From Pseudohongiella sp. (GTDB lineage: Bacteria > Pseudomonadota > Gammaproteobacteria > Pseudomonadales > Pseudohongiellaceae), in assembly GCF_011050365.1 (NCBI RefSeq), contig NZ_DRFV01000002.1, positions 329,950 through 393,949 on the forward strand: DNA of 64,000 bases. The letters run 5' to 3'. Below are positions 26,637 through 35,308 of this stretch, in pieces (the first letter of the stretch is position 1; each line of letters opens with the position of its first letter). The position numbers and the translations under genes were made by a program. The notes beneath the pieces were generated by a model that did not search any database, was not told the origin of the DNA, and saw only the letters and a list, made by a program, of their open reading frames with translations.

Positions 26637-28733
26637 TCATTCCCCCAGGTAGCGCGCGATACGGAAACCCAGATCGTTGCGGGCTTCCTCGCCAAAGTCG
26701 CGGTATGACGCGCGCAGTTCGGTGATGCTGCCATGCGCCCAACCGGAGCCTTTGATAGTGTGATAGGTGCCATCAAGCGGACCCAGAGGATCGGTTTCCC
26801 TGACCGAGCTCAAACCACTGACGGCGCCGTAGTAATCATGCACCCACTCTGATACGTTGCCGGCCATGTCGAACAGGCCCTGGGCATTGGCATTGAACTC
26901 ACCGACATTGGCGGTGCCCTGCACCCCATCGTTGTAGCCGCGCAGAATCTGACCCAGAAAATTGCTGGTGGACTCGTCAGCGAAGTTGCCACTGTCTGCC
27001 GGTGGTGGCCAGTCCTCCCCCCAGGCAAAACGGGTGGTGCCGCTCTGACCATCAGCGCGCGCCGCCCACTCCCACTCGGCCTCGGTAGGCAGGCGGTAAC
27101 CATTGGCGTCCGCATTAAAGCCGGTCACGGCACCCTCTTCCACAATATAAAACGGCGTCAGCGCTTCCTGCGCGCTTAACCAGTTGCTATACAGAGCAGC
27201 GTCCTGCCAGGTGACCTGTACCGCAGGCTGATTTGGCCGGTCCAGTGACTGGCGTTGCAGCGTGCCCGAGGCATGTTCGGGGCGAAAGCGTCTGAACTGT
27301 TGATTGGTGACCGGATGCAGTGACAGGTAGAAGGGTTTCTCCAGCGCCACATCGCGCAGGGTTTCATTTGCGCGCCGACCGGGCTCCCGGCGCGAAGAAC
27401 CCATGGTGAACTCATACGGGTAGAACAAATGCAGGGTCTGCCCGGCGGCACTGGTAATCACCGGCTCAATGGATTCCAGTCGCGCCTGTTCCTCGGTTTT
27501 CAGACGCACTCGTATTTCCTGATCGAGCCCTGGCCGGGAGGTGAAGTTGGTGGCATAAGGCACGTAGCCGTCCCGGCGGATCTCGATGCGCTGGCTGGCA
27601 GCAATCAGGTTGACGGTCTGGTTGGCGACACCTTTCAGTTCCCCTTCTACATAAAGCTGCGCGTCAGCCGGCTCCGCCACTATCCGTACCGGGTTGGTAA
27701 TCGGGTCAAGTGCCACTGTCAGCTCACGTGACTCCTCGGCACCGGTCCGGAGCTGACGCATCGCCGTCTCGAAGCCGGTGCGAAAAAGTCTGATGTCGTG
27801 CTCCTGTCCCGGCGGCAGCGCTACCTCAAGAGGCGTCTGCCCGCGGTACTGGCCGTTGATGGTGACATTGGCGCTGCCCGGAGTAGAACGAATGAATACC
27901 AGACCGTCGGCAGCTTCCAGCGATACCGCAGGCAGTTGTCGGTCGACGCCCGCTGCCACCACAATGTCGTCCTGCCAGGCCTTGTAACCATTACGTTTGA
28001 TGGTGACGTCGTAAGCACCTTGCAACAACTCGATGCGCGCCGGTGTCACTGCCAGCACATCGCCATTGATGATGATATCGGCACCGGCAGGTTCGGACGC
28101 GAAACCGATGTCTGCCCATGCGGGTGCCAGCGTCACGGCCAGGGCCTGTTCAATCTGCCGGCCCTCGACCTCCACCTGCTCGCGGTATGGCAAATAACGA
28201 TCGCGCTGCACCTGCAGCTCGTAAGTGCCAGGCGGCACTTCCGCATCAATCAGCGGTGACATACCCAGGTCAACACCATCAAGCATAATGCGCGCGCCAT
28301 TCAGTTCCTGTCCCAGCGCGTCGCGGGTGCTGACGCTGACCAGCCCTGGCAACGGCGTCAGTTCAAACGGGTGGGTTTGCGCCTGCTCATCTCCCACGGA
28401 AAGTTCAACCTGGCGGTCATAATAACCTTCTGCGCTGAACTGCAGTTGGTAGTCGCCCTGTCGCATCAGATAGCGGGGACCGACCTGAACGGCGAACCCG
28501 TCGGCTACTTCCACACTGGCCGTCATGGGCGTCACTTCAATAAAAACAGAACGTGCGGTCAACACAAATACGCCGGCACTGGCGGCAACTGTCAGACCCA
28601 CCGCAATCACGCCATGATACCAGCGCGGTCGCCAGGTAAAGCGGCGCCCGGGCGGCGGTGGCGGACTGAAGTCTACCGGCGTGATGACGTCCAGCGTATC
28701 GTGCTGGCCGGATGTGTTGCGGTTATCCTGCAT
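26637..28733 (-). CDS. PEGA-repeat protein with cysteine-free FGE/SUMF1 domain
   Basis: A 698-residue type II membrane protein: a cytoplasmic tail of about 45 residues with a PPPPP run, a TM helix at about 45-65, five PEGA-like repeats of 55-70 residues (about 65-405, for example SEPAGADIIINGDVLAVTP and STPGSANVTINGQYRGQTP), then an FGE/SUMF1 fold to the C-terminus (GYRLPTEAEWEWAARADG, DMAGNVSEWVHDYYG, NDLGFRIARYL). The FGE active-site cysteines are absent; I find no Cys in the whole protein, so sulfatase-activating chemistry is excluded and a binding or structural role is likely. PEGA repeats are surface or envelope domains of uncertain ligand. It sits 4 bases downstream of the TPR gene. Confidence 0.9.
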   Translation of the reverse strand: MQDNRNTSGQHDTLDVITPVDFSPPPPPGRRFTWRPRWYHGVIAVGLTVAASAGVFVLTARSVFIEVTPMTASVEVADGFAVQVGPRYLMRQGDYQLQFSAEGYYDRQVELSVGDEQAQTHPFELTPLPGLVSVSTRDALGQELNGARIMLDGVDLGMSPLIDAEVPPGTYELQVQRDRYLPYREQVEVEGRQIEQALAVTLAPAWADIGFASEPAGADIIINGDVLAVTPARIELLQGAYDVTIKRNGYKAWQDDIVVAAGVDRQLPAVSLEAADGLVFIRSTPGSANVTINGQYRGQTPLEVALPPGQEHDIRLFRTGFETAMRQLRTGAEESRELTVALDPITNPVRIVAEPADAQLYVEGELKGVANQTVNLIAASQRIEIRRDGYVPYATNFTSRPGLDQEIRVRLKTEEQARLESIEPVITSAAGQTLHLFYPYEFTMGSSRREPGRRANETLRDVALEKPFYLSLHPVTNQQFRRFRPEHASGTLQRQSLDRPNQPAVQVTWQDAALYSNWLSAQEALTPFYIVEEGAVTGFNADANGYRLPTEAEWEWAARADGQSGTTRFAWGEDWPPPADSGNFADESTSNFLGQILRGYNDGVQGTANVGEFNANAQGLFDMAGNVSEWVHDYYGAVSGLSSVRETDPLGPLDGTYHTIKGSGWAHGSITELRASYRDFGEEARNDLGFRIARYLGE

Positions 28734-28737
28734 CGTT

Positions 28738-30234
28738 TCAGGGCCTGTTAACTGCCGCGACCTCTTCGTTGCAGCGGATGGATAATGAGTTCAATTCGCG
28801 TCCGAAGCCAACCACAAACTCTTCGCGCACATCGCGGTAACCAGGGCGTGTACCAACAGCGACATAACGGCCGGGCCGGAGCATGAGTGTGGTTTCAGAA
28901 AATGTTCCCAACTCTCCCACCTGGTAGACAGTCACATTAGTGGCGTTATCGGAATTCAGTGTCACAGCTACCGGAACCAGCATCTGCTCCAGCAACACTT
29001 CCATGGTGTCGAGCTGCTGCGCCAGACGCTCACCAACACTGCCCTGCTCGGCCAGCAAATCAGCTTCCAGGTCACGTCCGATACGATACACTTCCTGCGC
29101 CTCGTCGTAGGCCGCCTGATCGGATAAACGCATGGGTTGCTCGATATTCACCGCCAGCAACCGGTCCAGTTGCAGACGCCGGGCAGAGTAGTCCCTGCCC
29201 TCCAGGGCAAACACCAGATTACTGTCCAGCGCCAGCACAGCATCATAGGCCGCCACCGCCTGTTCCCAGTCTTCGTTGGCCTCGTGAGTTTCAGCCTGAG
29301 CCTGCAACCCGGCGATGCTGCTCAGTGTGACCTGCTCCCGCGTCTGGGCAATTGCCGCGCCTGCTTCGTCCGAGCCCGGTTTGATCCGCAATGCCCGTTC
29401 AAACGCCGCAATCGCCGCTTCCGCCTGTTCCTGCTGCAGCAACGCAAAGCCTTCTGACATAACGGCGGTGTAATTCGCGTCAGTGATCATCTGGCGGTTC
29501 TCCGCCACCAGTGCGGCTGCCTGTTGGTGCTCACTGTCCAATCCAGCGGCTTGCTCAAACTGTTGCTGTGCGGCTTGCAAGTCACCCTGTTCCTGCAACG
29601 CCAGGCCGGCGGCGATCAGGCCTTCAACTTCGTCCAGGGTCTGCGCGCGGGCCAGTCCGCGCTGCGCTGGAGCACTGTCCGGATCCAGCCGCAGTGCCAG
29701 GGTAAAACGCTCCAGGGCCAGCGCCGAGTCTTCAGCAGCAATCGCGGCATTGCCGGCAGCAACAGTTCTGTCCAGCACTGTTGGCACGCGTTCCTGCAGG
29801 TCGGCCAGTGCCAGGTCGCTTTCCTGATAGGCGAGCGCGGCCTGCACAAATTCGGTATTGCGATAGAACTCGTCACCACGGCGCGCGGCCGCTATCGCGG
29901 CATCATATTCGGTTGCCGCCCACTGGCTGACCGCCATTTCATCAAGAGCCTGTTGTCGCTCCAACAGACTGGCGAGTGCGTCCTGGGCTTCCCGACGCTG
30001 GCGCGCGCGCTGGGCTTCATCAAAGGGGGAGATTTGTGGTGCCGCCGATGTTGCCGGCGCGCTGGTTGTGGCAACTGGCGCTGTGCTTGCACGCGGAACC
30101 AATGGCAGTTCGTACTCCTGGACCAGGCGAGGCAATACAAACACCACTGCCAGCGCCAATAGCAGCAACACTGCCAGCGCCACCCACACCCAGCCCGAAA
30201 TTCTGTCACCGTTCGCCGTTTTACCGCCCTGCAT
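28738..30234 (-). CDS. Membrane-anchored TPR-like helical protein with PEGA-like C-terminus
   Basis: A 498-residue protein. A short cytoplasmic tail is followed by a TM helix (VWVALAVLLLLALAVVFVL, about 15-33), a Pro/Ala/Thr-rich spacer, then a long alpha-helical region rich in Ala, Glu and Gln with TPR-like repeats (ALERFTLALRLDPDSAPAQR and AIAAFERALRIKPGSDEAGA). The last 80 residues (VYQVGELGTFSETTLMLRPG, then RYVAVGTRPGYRDV) resemble a PEGA domain. The ATG at 30234 has AGGA 9 bases upstream; an in-frame GTG at 30282 would overlap the upstream gene. It is probably a periplasmic assembly scaffold that partners with the PEGA-FGE protein. Confidence 0.82.
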   Translation of the reverse strand: MQGGKTANGDRISGWVWVALAVLLLLALAVVFVLPRLVQEYELPLVPRASTAPVATTSAPATSAAPQISPFDEAQRARQRREAQDALASLLERQQALDEMAVSQWAATEYDAAIAAARRGDEFYRNTEFVQAALAYQESDLALADLQERVPTVLDRTVAAGNAAIAAEDSALALERFTLALRLDPDSAPAQRGLARAQTLDEVEGLIAAGLALQEQGDLQAAQQQFEQAAGLDSEHQQAAALVAENRQMITDANYTAVMSEGFALLQQEQAEAAIAAFERALRIKPGSDEAGAAIAQTREQVTLSSIAGLQAQAETHEANEDWEQAVAAYDAVLALDSNLVFALEGRDYSARRLQLDRLLAVNIEQPMRLSDQAAYDEAQEVYRIGRDLEADLLAEQGSVGERLAQQLDTMEVLLEQMLVPVAVTLNSDNATNVTVYQVGELGTFSETTLMLRPGRYVAVGTRPGYRDVREEFVVGFGRELNSLSIRCNEEVAAVNRP

Positions 30235-30271
30235 ACTTTTTTGTCCTAAACTGACGTTTGCCCGATCCGGA

Positions 30272-31465
30272 TCAAACACCACCTGTTTCAGTCAGGTAAA
30301 TTTCCATCAGGATGTCACGCCATTGTTCATACTGCTCTTCAACGGTTCCGGTGAGCATGATTGTGCGGTCGTCCAGTTCAATAACCTTGGGGGCAATTTC
30401 CGATTGCAGGGATTCGCCCAGCTCTTGCAGCGCGGCGATATGCATACGGGCTTCAGCGCTGCGATCGAAACCGCTGCGCACCAGATAGGCGCCAGCACCC
30501 ACACCAACGATACCGGCAGTTTGCGCAACAGCACTGTTCTGACTGCCTACCGCTGCGATGCCACCCACGATGGCCGCTGCGCCAGCGATGAAACGCCGTC
30601 TCGCCGAGCGCTCGGCTTCGTCCAGCGCCATGGTTTCATGGTAGCTCTGCTCACGCCAGGCGTCGTAAGGTCCACGCATTTCCCGGGTATAGGTGGCGTA
30701 GTAATCCTGCACGGTGTCAACAAACAGGTTGTCGCGCTCGCGGATGTCGCGAATGCGGCGCAGTGACGGATCATTTTCCGCCGGCAGTCGCGCAACGCTG
30801 GTGATACCACGATCACTGGTAGTCACGTAGGAGCCAAATATATCCGGTGCAAAATTGGCGGCAAACTGGAGCTCTGATACCGTGCGGATGTTGCGGATCT
30901 GCTCGTCGCTGACATTGTCCTGAACATAGGCCAGCAGATCATTGGCGATGGTGTTGTACACCACCTGAAACGGATCATGCAGTTGACGCTGGGTCTGATC
31001 GTAACTGTACTGGCTGATGTGCTCTTCATACACACGGGTGTACCATTCACGACCGGTAGCATCACTGACGGTCACCTTGACCATCATGCCTTCGCCGTCA
31101 GACAGCAGGATCTGCCCTTCCAGAAAGACATCCATGACGCTGCTGTCTGACGGCAGCACGCGCACTGCACCCCAATTGCCGGAGCGTTGCAGGGTGTCGG
31201 CCATCAGGTAGGGAGCATAACGTGACTCGGCGCGCCGGATCTCGAAGTTGGTGCGATCCAGATCGTCGCGGTCTACTTCATCAATGCCCGGATCAAACAC
31301 CATCACACCCACGTCGAGCAGCAATGATTCATCCAGGGGTGTTGCATTTTGTACCACCGGGACAAACTCCGTGGATTTGACCGACGTCGTCGAGCAGCCG
31401 GTGAGCGCCAGCACTGACAGCACAAACAGGGAAAATGTGGTTCTGATCGTTAACATGCTCATCAC
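30272..31465 (-). CDS. Lipoprotein with C-terminal glycine-rich hydrophobic segment
   Basis: A 397-residue lipoprotein (lipobox LTGC). Residues about 40-220 form a soluble domain beginning LLLDVGVMVFDPGIDE, with strands such as DVFLEGQILLSDGEG. A hydrophobic Gly/Ala-rich stretch follows at about 285-325 (FIAGAAAIVGGIAAVGSQ, then AGIVGVGAGAYLV). The C-terminus is a short strand-rich region. The hydrophobic stretch could insert in a membrane or mediate oligomerisation. The start overlaps the stop of the Ser-rich lipoprotein gene as ATGA, which indicates translational coupling. No family is recognised. Confidence 0.82.
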   Translation of the reverse strand: MMSMLTIRTTFSLFVLSVLALTGCSTTSVKSTEFVPVVQNATPLDESLLLDVGVMVFDPGIDEVDRDDLDRTNFEIRRAESRYAPYLMADTLQRSGNWGAVRVLPSDSSVMDVFLEGQILLSDGEGMMVKVTVSDATGREWYTRVYEEHISQYSYDQTQRQLHDPFQVVYNTIANDLLAYVQDNVSDEQIRNIRTVSELQFAANFAPDIFGSYVTTSDRGITSVARLPAENDPSLRRIRDIRERDNLFVDTVQDYYATYTREMRGPYDAWREQSYHETMALDEAERSARRRFIAGAAAIVGGIAAVGSQNSAVAQTAGIVGVGAGAYLVRSGFDRSAEARMHIAALQELGESLQSEIAPKVIELDDRTIMLTGTVEEQYEQWRDILMEIYLTETGGV

Positions 31466-32766
31466 TCTGTACCTGTTACTTCAAGGCCGGTGTACCGGCG
31501 ATATTCGTCCCACAGCGCCTCACGCAACTCCGGATCCGCCTCGCGCAGGGCAGCCTCACGAATCTGGCGGGCAACAACATCATCGCCGCCGCCGGGCGGA
31601 ATATCTTCCGGCACCGGATAAGTCTCACGCTGCTCTCCTGCCGGGCCACCATTAACACCGCCCACTGAACCACCGGAGCCACCGGCCTGTGGCCCCTGGC
31701 CGTCACCGCCGGGGAAGGTCTGGTCGCCGTTGACGCCGGCCGTCTGCACACCGGTGACACCCGGCAGGGTACCCATGCCGCGGTCGCCACCCTGGCCACC
31801 ACCACCCTGACCACCTTCTTCTTCATACAGGCCGGCCGGGTCATCACCGACTTCATTGGCACGACGCTGTGCGCGACTGCGCTCGGCCAGTATTAATCCA
31901 TCAAACTCGCCATAAGCACCACCCAGTTGCCCGTCCAGCACCGCAACACGCTGTGAAGCAGTCATCACGCCAACGCCGTCGCTGGCACCAGAGCCGGAGC
32001 CCGCGACTGAGCCGCTGCCGGCACCACTGTCAGCACTGCCGCCGCCACCCTGGCCCGATCCGGACTGACCGGCGCCCTGACCTGAAGTGCCACGCTCGGC
32101 TGCGCCTTGTCCGTTTCCAGTCTCAGCGCGGCCCTGACTGCCTGTCTGGTCACCCGCGCCCGCACCGGCGGTGGTGGCCGGAGGGATCCGATTCAAGCCG
32201 CCACTACTACTGCGATTGCCGTAAGCATCCAGGCCACCGCTGGCTGCCGATGCGCTGCCTGCCGCGCCACTGGCGCTGCCATCACCGGGCACACCCGGGC
32301 GGCCACCGGACGGCATAACACCACCGGCGGTCGTGGCCGCAGAGCCGCCCGATGTGCCACTGGCACCCGACGATGAGCTGCGACCTCCGGAGAAATCAGG
32401 CAAACCGGAAGTAGAGGCGCTGGCGGTACCCGAGCTGCCGCTGGCACCGCCGCTGCTCGCCTGCGAGCCCGCACTCTGCGAACCCGGGCTTTGTGAACCG
32501 GACGACCGCGAGCTGGACGAACTGCTCGAAGGCATTGACGGCATCGATGATGACGATGACGATGACGACGAAGGCATGGACGGCGACGGCATGGATGACG
32601 AGCTGCTGCTCGACGACGAAGACGAAGACGACGACGACGAAGATGAGGACGGCATTTGCGGCATGCTGCTGGACGACTGCTGCGATTGCTGCGTGGATTC
32701 ACAGGCGCTGAGCAACAGCGCCGTGACACTCAGGCTTAACAAAATTCTGGTTCGTGGCATTTTCAT
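31462..32766 (-). CDS. Poly-serine and Gly-rich lipoprotein
   Basis: A 434-residue lipoprotein (lipobox LLSAC). Right after the lipidated Cys come long serine runs broken by MPS and MPQ (about residues 15-85), then a Ser/Gly/Ala/Gln-rich region of about 160 residues with no fold. Two short blocks look conserved: DGQLGGAYGEFDGLILAERS in the middle, and a C-terminal helix ending ELREALWDEYRRYTG after PVPEDIPPGG. The serine codons are mixed (TCG, TCA, TCC, TCT, AGC), so the tract is not a simple DNA repeat. The frame extends to a TTG at 32781, but ATG 32766 has GGAG 8 bases upstream. It is probably a long flexible tether from a membrane to a partner-binding end. Confidence 0.82.
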   Translation of the reverse strand: MKMPRTRILLSLSVTALLLSACESTQQSQQSSSSMPQMPSSSSSSSSSSSSSSSSSSSMPSPSMPSSSSSSSSSMPSMPSSSSSSSRSSGSQSPGSQSAGSQASSGGASGSSGTASASTSGLPDFSGGRSSSSGASGTSGGSAATTAGGVMPSGGRPGVPGDGSASGAAGSASAASGGLDAYGNRSSSGGLNRIPPATTAGAGAGDQTGSQGRAETGNGQGAAERGTSGQGAGQSGSGQGGGGSADSGAGSGSVAGSGSGASDGVGVMTASQRVAVLDGQLGGAYGEFDGLILAERSRAQRRANEVGDDPAGLYEEEGGQGGGGQGGDRGMGTLPGVTGVQTAGVNGDQTFPGGDGQGPQAGGSGGSVGGVNGGPAGEQRETYPVPEDIPPGGGDDVVARQIREAALREADPELREALWDEYRRYTGLEVTGTE

Positions 32767-32835
32767 GATCACTGACTCCAACCGCCCATCGCAGTGTGTT
32801 GAGTTTACCGTAATAAAGACCGGCTCACGGCATCA

Positions 32836-34302
32836 TTATTGCGTCCCGGACTCGCTACTTTCAATCTCGTAGGGAAAGCGATAAACCAGATCCTCAACAC
32901 GCGAAGCGTTGCCGTCGCGGATAATTGGTCGCATCCGGCTGTCCCGTAGCGCACCAATCAGACGGCGGTGCATGCCAACATCGTCTTCCGGCCAGGACTC
33001 CAGGATATCCACGTTGACGGCACGACCGTACTGATTGATATCAAATTCCATCACCACGTACGGTACGGTTGAGGTTTCCTCGCTGTCCGCCGCTTTCGCT
33101 GTTTCTGGCGCACCGGCACCGGTCGTCACCGGAGAGCCGGATATGCTGCCCGCGGTCGCCTGCATATCACGGGTGGGAACCGGGTCACCGGTGGGCTGCC
33201 GCGTGGTTTCGAACCTCGGCAACATGACAATGCGGTCAAACACCAGCTCCTGCAGAGCATCGGTCTCGTCCTGCATGGTCAGCCAGGCACTCTCGTAGAC
33301 ATCAGCCGATGCATTGCGGCGCTCGAACAGCAGAAACCAGTCGGCCAGATCCAGTATGGCATTGGTGTGCGCCACCAGCAGCCGGTCACGCTGCTCGCCC
33401 ATCACGCCGGCGGCTTCCACGGCCGCCAGGCGTGCTGCCCGCATTTCCACAATCTGCTCCAGCGCATACTCCCCCTGCAGAAACGGGTTGTTGTAGCGCC
33501 GATAGCGTCGGTCGGTGACGTGATCGACCCAGTTGTCATCGACCAGTCTGATATTGGTGTATTGCGCCTCTTGCCGGTCCTGGGCACCCGTTCTTGCCAT
33601 CATCCAGGCCAGATAGGCCAAGCGCTCAAGCATGATCTCGCGTGACTGTTCAGCCAGGGCCGGGTCGCGATCCACGATGGATAACGCGACACTGGTCAGA
33701 TGGTAAGCATCGATCAGGCGAGTGGCAGGGAACTCACCCAGGCGCCGCCTGAAGGCTTCAATGTTCCACTGTGCGTAAGCTTCCAGCGCCGGAATCAACG
33801 CCGGGTCGTCGTCCGCCATCGCCCGGCTGTGAACGTAAAACAGATATTGCTGCAGACCATCAGCCTCGGGCCATTGCCCCAGCGCCAGGTGGCTGTCTAT
33901 TTGCATCTCCAGCGCATTGACCTGTTGCAGGCTGAACAAACCATGATTGACGCGACTGACATGGACAGCGCGCTCCAGCAACGCAATGGCTTCCACATGG
34001 TCGCCGGCTTCCTGCGCATGCCTGGCCAGACTCAGCGTCGATTCAGCGATATCGGGATGCCAGGTATTGCCGCTGCCTTCAAGTGCCTCGATCGATTCAC
34101 GCAGCCCGGGCACCGCCTGCGCGGGCGAAGGACGTAAGGTCTGCAGCGGCGTCAAGTTGGTCATCCAGCCCTGATCGGGCCTGTTGTCGTCGGCCGCCGA
34201 ACTGGTCGACATCCAGAACAATGACATTGCCAGTGCCACCGTTGGCAATGGGTTCGTGGTCAGCAAAGCCGACGGTTGTGCGCAGATGGTTCGGAAACAC
34301 AT
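32836..34302 (-). CDS. Periplasmic helical-repeat protein with TonB-like C-terminal domain
   Basis: A 488-residue exported protein; a signal-like N-terminus ends at about SSA (residue 36). The middle (about 60-340) is alpha-helical with TPR-like features (AESTLSLARHAQEAGDHVEA, then AIALLERAV). The last 75 residues fit a TonB C-terminal domain: VPYVVMEFDINQYGRAVNVD, a short helix, then MRPIIRDGNASRVEDLVYRF. There is no N-terminal TonB-type TM helix with the ExbB-contacting motif, so it is probably soluble in the periplasm. It is the promoter-proximal gene of the locus, with GGAG 8 bases before the ATG, and is divergent from mutM. Confidence 0.82.
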   Translation of the reverse strand: MCFRTICAQPSALLTTNPLPTVALAMSLFWMSTSSAADDNRPDQGWMTNLTPLQTLRPSPAQAVPGLRESIEALEGSGNTWHPDIAESTLSLARHAQEAGDHVEAIALLERAVHVSRVNHGLFSLQQVNALEMQIDSHLALGQWPEADGLQQYLFYVHSRAMADDDPALIPALEAYAQWNIEAFRRRLGEFPATRLIDAYHLTSVALSIVDRDPALAEQSREIMLERLAYLAWMMARTGAQDRQEAQYTNIRLVDDNWVDHVTDRRYRRYNNPFLQGEYALEQIVEMRAARLAAVEAAGVMGEQRDRLLVAHTNAILDLADWFLLFERRNASADVYESAWLTMQDETDALQELVFDRIVMLPRFETTRQPTGDPVPTRDMQATAGSISGSPVTTGAGAPETAKAADSEETSTVPYVVMEFDINQYGRAVNVDILESWPEDDVGMHRRLIGALRDSRMRPIIRDGNASRVEDLVYRFPYEIESSESGTQ

Positions 34303-34470
34303 GGCGGAATCTCCGGTACTGTCTTATGCTGTATTTAGTGTCAGAGTTGTCTTTACGTTACACCAGAATACCCGACAACAGAACAGATACAATAGACTGG
34401 TTCACAAAACCGGTTGCTAAATTTTTGTCACAAACCGCTGATTTCAGCCACAAAATCGATAGATGACCTG

Positions 34471-35286
34471 ATGCCAGAACTGCCCGAAGTTGAAACCAGC
34501 CGCCGCGGAATCGACCCTCATATTAGCGGCCGCACCATCGCCCGCAGCGTTGTCAGGCAAAGCCAGCTACGCTGGCCGGTATCGCCACAGATCACCACTC
34601 TGATGCCCGGCCAGACCGTGCTGTCAACCCGGCGACGCGGTAAGTACATACTGATAGAGACAACAAACGGGCACATTATTATTCATCTGGGCATGTCCGG
34701 CAGTGTTCGCATCCTGCCAACCGGGGTACCGGCGGCCAAACATGACCACATTGATATCGAGTTCAGCCATGATGTCATGCTGCGTTACACAGATCCGCGA
34801 CGCTTCGGCTGCATATTGTGGAGCGGAGACACAATAGACGAACACCCACTGCTGGCCAGCCTGGGCCCGGAACCACTGGCCGATACCTTCGACGCCCCGT
34901 ATCTGTATCAGCGCAGCCGCGGCCGCAAAACGCCCATCAAGAGCTTTATCATGGACAGTCACGTGGTCGTGGGCGTGGGGAATATCTATGCCAACGAAGC
35001 GCTGTTTATGGCCGGCATCCGACCGCTGGCAGATGCCGGGTCAGTGTCACGTGTTCGCATGGCGCGGCTGGTGATGTGTATCAAACAGGTCATCGACCAC
35101 GCCATCACCGTGGGCGGAACAACACTACGGGATTTTGTCGGCGGCGATGGCAAACCGGGGTATTTCAAACAATCGCTGCAGGTCTACGGGCGAGGCGGCG
35201 AGGCCTGCAAACAGTGCGGGGGAACGTTACAGGAAGTGCGCCTGAGCGCTCGCAGCACGGTATTCTGCAAGCGCTGCCAACGTTGA
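34471..35286 (+). CDS. mutM: Formamidopyrimidine-DNA glycosylase
   Basis: A 271-residue bifunctional glycosylase/AP lyase that removes 8-oxoguanine and ring-opened purines. The N-terminal MPELPEVE contains the catalytic Pro2 and Glu3; the C-terminal zinc finger is CKQCGGTLQEVRL followed by CKRC. The start at ATG 34471 is fixed because Pro must directly follow the initiator Met. The frame stays open upstream, but that part lies in the divergent promoter region. It converges with coaD, as in many gammaproteobacteria. Confidence 0.97.
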   Translation: MPELPEVETSRRGIDPHISGRTIARSVVRQSQLRWPVSPQITTLMPGQTVLSTRRRGKYILIETTNGHIIIHLGMSGSVRILPTGVPAAKHDHIDIEFSHDVMLRYTDPRRFGCILWSGDTIDEHPLLASLGPEPLADTFDAPYLYQRSRGRKTPIKSFIMDSHVVVGVGNIYANEALFMAGIRPLADAGSVSRVRMARLVMCIKQVIDHAITVGGTTLRDFVGGDGKPGYFKQSLQVYGRGGEACKQCGGTLQEVRLSARSTVFCKRCQR

Positions 35287-35308
35287 CCCGGGATGCGGGC
35301 CGGATTGC

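Noticed and set aside
32333..32872. Plus-strand reading frame of 179 codons with very acidic poly-Asp tracts
   Set aside because: It is the antisense of the poly-Ser lipoprotein, where TCG/TCA codons read as Asp-rich sequence; the minus-strand frame has a lipobox, a good ribosome-binding site and operon context.
20659..34302. Zorya-type or other MotAB-based phage-defence system
   Set aside because: Zorya couples MotA/MotB-like proteins to helicase and nuclease components; no helicase, nuclease or OmpA-like peptidoglycan-binding domain is encoded here. Multiple lipoproteins and periplasmic domains point to an envelope role instead.
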